The notes under the pieces: generated by a model
The model's input: the letters and a program-made list of their open reading frames with translations, nothing else
The model's database searches: none
Told to the model about the DNA's origin: nothing
Made by a program: the position numbers and the translations under genes
Shown: piece after piece, positions 60,738-64,000 of the stretch
Layout of the letters: each line of letters starts with the position of its first letter
Position numbering within the stretch: the first letter of the stretch is position 1
Source of the DNA: Larkinella sp051857545
Lineage (GTDB): Bacteria; Bacteroidota; Bacteroidia; Cytophagales; Spirosomataceae
Reading direction: 5' to 3'
Assembly (NCBI RefSeq): GCF_051857545.1
Contig: NZ_JBPZHB010000001.1
Coordinates: forward strand, 987,094-1,051,093
DNA length: 64,000 nt

Positions 60738-62345
60738 TTAATCAAGTCGGATAATTATTCCTTCGTCACCACTCAGCGTGATGGTTTTGCTGACGGTTTT
60801 TCCTTCCCGTTCGCGGGAAGTGGCCAGCGCAATGACGCCTTTGAGCGAAGGGTCTTTTGGTTTAAAATAAGCCGGTCGGTGGCTCAGGTTCAGCACCATC
60901 AAAAAACGGGGGTGCCCTTTTGCCTGCCGAATGTAGGCCATCAGGTTGGTGTCGGCATACACCGGCACGTAATTGCCCATCCTAAGCGAAAGTTCTTGTT
61001 GCCGCAAGGCCAGCAGGCGTTTGTGCAGGGAAAGCATCGAATCGGGATCTTCGTTTTGCACCTGCACGTTTTCGCGGGCGTGGTTTCCGGCCAGTCGGAG
61101 CCAGGGCTTTCCGGTGGTAAAACCGGCATTGGGTTGCTGATCCCACAGCATGGGTGTTCGGGCGGGGTCGCGGCTCAGGTTTTTGTCCGGCATGTTCAGC
61201 CCCTGCGGGTCCTGTACCTCTTCCAACGGAATGGGAACGTCGCGCATCCCGATTTCGTCGCCGTAGTAGACTGTCGGAGTGCCTCGCAGGGTCAGCAGCA
61301 ACAGAGCCGCCACCCGCGCCTGATCGCGGCCGACCCGGCTCGTAATCCGGGGCTGGTCGTGGTTGCCCAGCACCCAGTTGGGCCAGCCGCCCGCCGGTAG
61401 AAGCCCTTCGTACTGATCGATGGCCGTGGCAATCTGGCGGGCGTCCCAGGGGAGTTGCAGCAACTGAAAATTGAAGGGGAGGTGTGCGCCCTTGCCGTCG
61501 ATGCCGTAGTACGTCATCAGTCGGTGAATGGGGAGGTAAATCTCGCCGATCATTATGCATTCGGTATACTGGTCGAGGACCTGCCGCATTTTCAAAACCA
61601 GGTCGTGTACGTCGGGCTGGTCGGTGGAGAAAACCGGTAAAAGCTGCTCGTAAGTTGCCTGGTGCGGCTGGTAGTCTGGATTGGGCGGGTTATCGCGGAA
61701 CAGATCGTCCTTGATCATATGCCACATCACATCCACCCGGAACCCGTCGACGCCTTTTTCGAGCCAGAACCGCATGACGTCGAACATCGCTTGCTGCACT
61801 TCCGGATTTCGCCAGTTCAGATCGGGTTGCTCTTTCAGAAACGCGTGGTAATAATACTGCCGCGTGGTTTCGTCCCATTCCCAGCCGCTCCCGCCAAACA
61901 CACTGAGCCAGTTGTTGGGAACGGAACCGTCCGGGAGGGCATCCCGCCAGAGGTACCAGTCGCGCTTCGGGCTGGTGCGCGACGACCGGGATTCCAGAAA
62001 CCAGGGGTGCTGGTCGGAGGTATGGTTGGGAACCAGATCCAGAATCAGTTTCAGACCCCGCTGGTGTACCTCCGTCAGCAGCGTGTCGAAGTCGGCCAAG
62101 GTGCCAAACGAAGGGTGAATATTCTGGTAATCAGCAATGTCGTAGCCGAAGTCGGCCATCGGTGACGGGTAAATCGGCGAAAGCCAGATGGCGGTAATGC
62201 CCAGTTCTTTCAGGTAATCCAGGCGTTTGAGAATGCCCGGCAGGTCGCCGATGCCGTCGCCGTTGCTATCCTGAAAGGAGCGGGGGTAAATCTGGTAAAT
62301 GACGCCTTCCTGCCACCACAGAGGTTTCGTTTGCTGTTCTTCCAT
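60738..62345 (-). CDS. GH13 alpha-glucosidase / oligo-1,6-glucosidase-like
   Basis: About 535 residues from the ATG at 62345 (13 extra codons upstream are less likely). It is a GH13 exo-enzyme of the alpha-glucosidase group: WWQEGVIYQIYPRSFQDSNG (about 11-30), LKLILDLVPNHTSDQHPWFL (region I), GVDGFRVDVMWHMIKDD (about 203-219, nucleophile Asp), CIMIGEIYLPIH (about 270-281, acid/base Glu) and WVLGNHDQPRITSR (about 328-341). The QPDLNWRNPEV stretch is typical for alpha-1,4 or alpha-1,6 glucosidases and trehalose synthase relatives; the long C-terminal kinase of trehalose synthase is absent. It precedes treZ in the same operon and should feed on short maltodextrins. Confidence 0.9.
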   Translation of the reverse strand: MEEQQTKPLWWQEGVIYQIYPRSFQDSNGDGIGDLPGILKRLDYLKELGITAIWLSPIYPSPMADFGYDIADYQNIHPSFGTLADFDTLLTEVHQRGLKLILDLVPNHTSDQHPWFLESRSSRTSPKRDWYLWRDALPDGSVPNNWLSVFGGSGWEWDETTRQYYYHAFLKEQPDLNWRNPEVQQAMFDVMRFWLEKGVDGFRVDVMWHMIKDDLFRDNPPNPDYQPHQATYEQLLPVFSTDQPDVHDLVLKMRQVLDQYTECIMIGEIYLPIHRLMTYYGIDGKGAHLPFNFQLLQLPWDARQIATAIDQYEGLLPAGGWPNWVLGNHDQPRITSRVGRDQARVAALLLLTLRGTPTVYYGDEIGMRDVPIPLEEVQDPQGLNMPDKNLSRDPARTPMLWDQQPNAGFTTGKPWLRLAGNHARENVQVQNEDPDSMLSLHKRLLALRQQELSLRMGNYVPVYADTNLMAYIRQAKGHPRFLMVLNLSHRPAYFKPKDPSLKGVIALATSREREGKTVSKTITLSGDEGIIIRLD

Positions 62346-62492
62346 AAGTGTCCGGGGTACGGGATGATTCTGCACGCCGGTCATCCCGGATGTTTCGGGA
62401 AGGACCTTCGCTGCTGATTTAATAACCCCAATTACGGGTTCAGGGATGAGAAAAAAGGGCGAAAAACGATTATTCGGTCCGGTTTTCGGTGT

Positions 62493-63749
62493 TTAAGACA
62501 TTTTCTCACCAACAGACCCGCCTTTTTCGGAAAATGCCCTGCCCCAGGCAGGGGTGAGGACAACCAACAGCGCGGCCAGAACCAGGCCCGCCAGGATGAA
62601 GGCTTTCTGAACGGTAAACCACTCCGTCGGGATGAACGCCAGGTCGGTAAAATGGGGGATGCGAATGACCAAAAGCAGCAGAACCGACAAAAAGCCCACC
62701 GCAACCCGAACAACCATCGATTTGTGGTGGGACGGGATGTCAACGGATTGGATCTGGCTGGAAATCAACAGCAGGGAGCATCCGAAAGCCATCGCCAGCC
62801 AACGCCCGTAGTCCATGGCAATCAGGGACAGCAATACCGCCATGAATCCAATACCACAAATGGCAAACAGGAGCCGCCCGCGGTTTTGATACGTCAGGGT
62901 GATGTTGAACAGGCGGAGCAGCCCGTACAAAGCCCCAAACTGACCGACATACAGGAGTAGATAGAGAAAAGGATTCATACCGGTCAGATGCACCCGGGCG
63001 TTGTTGATATTGGTCCAGAAGGGCAATTTCTGAAAATAAGCAAATGCAGCGAATTGGTGTCGGTTAAAACCCAGGGCGACGTACTGCTCGACGAACTGTT
63101 CAGTAATGGTCCGGGAGTTGCCACTCAGCGTCGACAGCAGTAGCGTGGCGATTGTACCTACTGCAAAGTATAGTCCCCGTTGCTGACGGGTGGCGGTTTG
63201 GTTCAACCAGTGGTAACCCAACAAAAACGGCAGAAATAGGAAAAAGAAGCTGTCATGAACCAGGGCGCCAATGAGGATAAAGGCGACATTGCCGGGCCAG
63301 CTTCTGACGTCATAGGCAACCAGCCCGAGAAAGAACAGGTAGAAAAAGAGTTCTTTGCGAATCGCCAGCGGGTCTTTCAGGTATAGGGCGATTCCGAACG
63401 GGGAGAAGAAAATCAGATAAGCACCGATCAGGCTCCAGGCCGCTTCTTTGCCGGATCGGAGAAAAAAAATCAACACGAGGGGAGACAACAGACACAGGCT
63501 GTAGGCCAGCGTGATGAGGGCCAGAAGAAGGCTCCGGTTTTGAAAAAGAATGAAAAAATTACCCACCAGCGCCCGCCGGTTAAAACCGAAGCCGTAGTTC
63601 ATCAGGGTTTCCGCCAGGGTATAGCCCAACTGGTCGTTCGTGAGCGGGATCCAGATGGTTTTCAGGGTCATTCCTACGGCGTTGAGCAGCAGCACGATCC
63701 ATAATAGACGGATATACTGCTTCTGGGAAAACGGAATTCGGCCAATCAT
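62493..63749 (-). CDS. Polytopic membrane protein, EpsG-like
   Basis: The 418-residue protein has roughly ten hydrophobic helices spread over the whole length (for example IRLLWIVLLLNAVGMTL, LLALITLAYSLCLLSPLVLI and FAICGIGFMAVLLSLIAM). The layout and the RRALVGNFF and HDSFFFLFLPFLLGYH stretches are reminiscent of EpsG/Wzy-like or glycosyltransferase-39-like proteins of surface polysaccharide loci, but I see no motif that decides. It lies upstream of the glucosidase-treZ operon on the same strand, 148 nt away, and near the glycan cluster. Function unassigned. Confidence 0.75.
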   Translation of the reverse strand: MIGRIPFSQKQYIRLLWIVLLLNAVGMTLKTIWIPLTNDQLGYTLAETLMNYGFGFNRRALVGNFFILFQNRSLLLALITLAYSLCLLSPLVLIFFLRSGKEAAWSLIGAYLIFFSPFGIALYLKDPLAIRKELFFYLFFLGLVAYDVRSWPGNVAFILIGALVHDSFFFLFLPFLLGYHWLNQTATRQQRGLYFAVGTIATLLLSTLSGNSRTITEQFVEQYVALGFNRHQFAAFAYFQKLPFWTNINNARVHLTGMNPFLYLLLYVGQFGALYGLLRLFNITLTYQNRGRLLFAICGIGFMAVLLSLIAMDYGRWLAMAFGCSLLLISSQIQSVDIPSHHKSMVVRVAVGFLSVLLLLVIRIPHFTDLAFIPTEWFTVQKAFILAGLVLAALLVVLTPAWGRAFSEKGGSVGEKMS

Positions 63750-64000
63750 ACGTCCGGGATGCAGCGATCGAGTCGGTTGAAAGCCGGAAAGTTACCGTTT
63801 TGTTTAAAATGGTAACTTTATTTATATCCAATGGAACACTGGATTGATCATGGGGGGTACGCATGAGGGGCAAACGGGGATCAATACCAAAAGTTGTGGA
63901 TCATCTTGGTTTAAGCATATAACTGAGTTAGTCTGTAAAGGAAAAATTCCACATTTCTTACCCCTCTGAACTGGGCCCGGAACGCTTTGATTTTGGCATT

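Noticed and set aside
60738..62345. Trehalose synthase (TreS)
   Set aside because: The sequence lacks the TreS-specific C-terminal part and resembles alpha-1,4/1,6-glucosidases more, although GH13 subgroup cannot be fixed by eye.

Overview
The window reads as chromosomal DNA of a Bacteroidota member, most like the Cytophagales (Spirosoma/Larkinella-type genera). The grounds are a SusC/SusD pair, DUF4249 next to a TonB receptor, a type IX secretion plug protein, a DUF3276 PUR protein, LytTR/LytS signalling, FecI/FecR/STN regulation, Bacteroidota-type promoters (TTTG, about 19-22 nt, then TAnnTTTG) and no Shine-Dalgarno sequences. No rRNA, CRISPR array, transposase or integrase was seen. The species cannot be fixed from this sequence.

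Layout: 0.1-5.2 kb carries a DUF4249 lipoprotein, a TonB-dependent receptor and a LytTR two-component pair, all on the minus strand. 5.4-10.3 kb has small plus-strand genes (secreted proteins, Crp/Fnr regulator, quinone oxidoreductase, di-heme peroxidase). 10.6-17.9 kb holds tRNA-Thr(CGT), an ABC-F ATPase, an A+T-rich two-gene Septu-like (PtuA/PtuB-type) defence module, a bestrophin and a T9SS plug protein. 17.9-25.6 kb is mostly housekeeping and envelope genes (YchF, DUF3276, RlpA, DUF58, TlpA-like thioredoxin, YdcF, phosphofructokinase, PAP2). 26-32.6 kb has a very long TreY-MalQ fusion, a YciE-type ferritin-like protein and a histidine kinase.

32.6-48.8 kb is all minus strand and looks like a sulfated-glycan locus: ECF sigma factor, FecR anti-sigma, STN-SusC, SusD and two sulfatases, followed by a Dabb protein, a sugar isomerase-like protein and a DUF1501 plus DUF1549/1553 pair. 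49-53 kb has repeats, a MacB/FtsX-type permease and an LD-carboxypeptidase. 53-64 kb has a NagB/PIG-L fusion, a glycan cluster of two methyltransferases and two glycosyltransferases, TreZ with a GH13 alpha-glucosidase, and a polytopic membrane protein.

How they work together: TreY-MalQ (26-30 kb) and TreZ plus GH13 (59-62 kb) together form a maltodextrin-to-trehalose pathway split over two loci. The sigma/FecR/STN-SusC chain would switch on the sulfatase locus when its glycan is bound outside. The most notable accessory element is the AAA-ATPase plus HNH pair at 12.8-15.5 kb, whose ATPase carries an N-terminal domain of about 190 residues that I cannot assign. Several intergenic regions carry elaborate inverted or tandem repeats.
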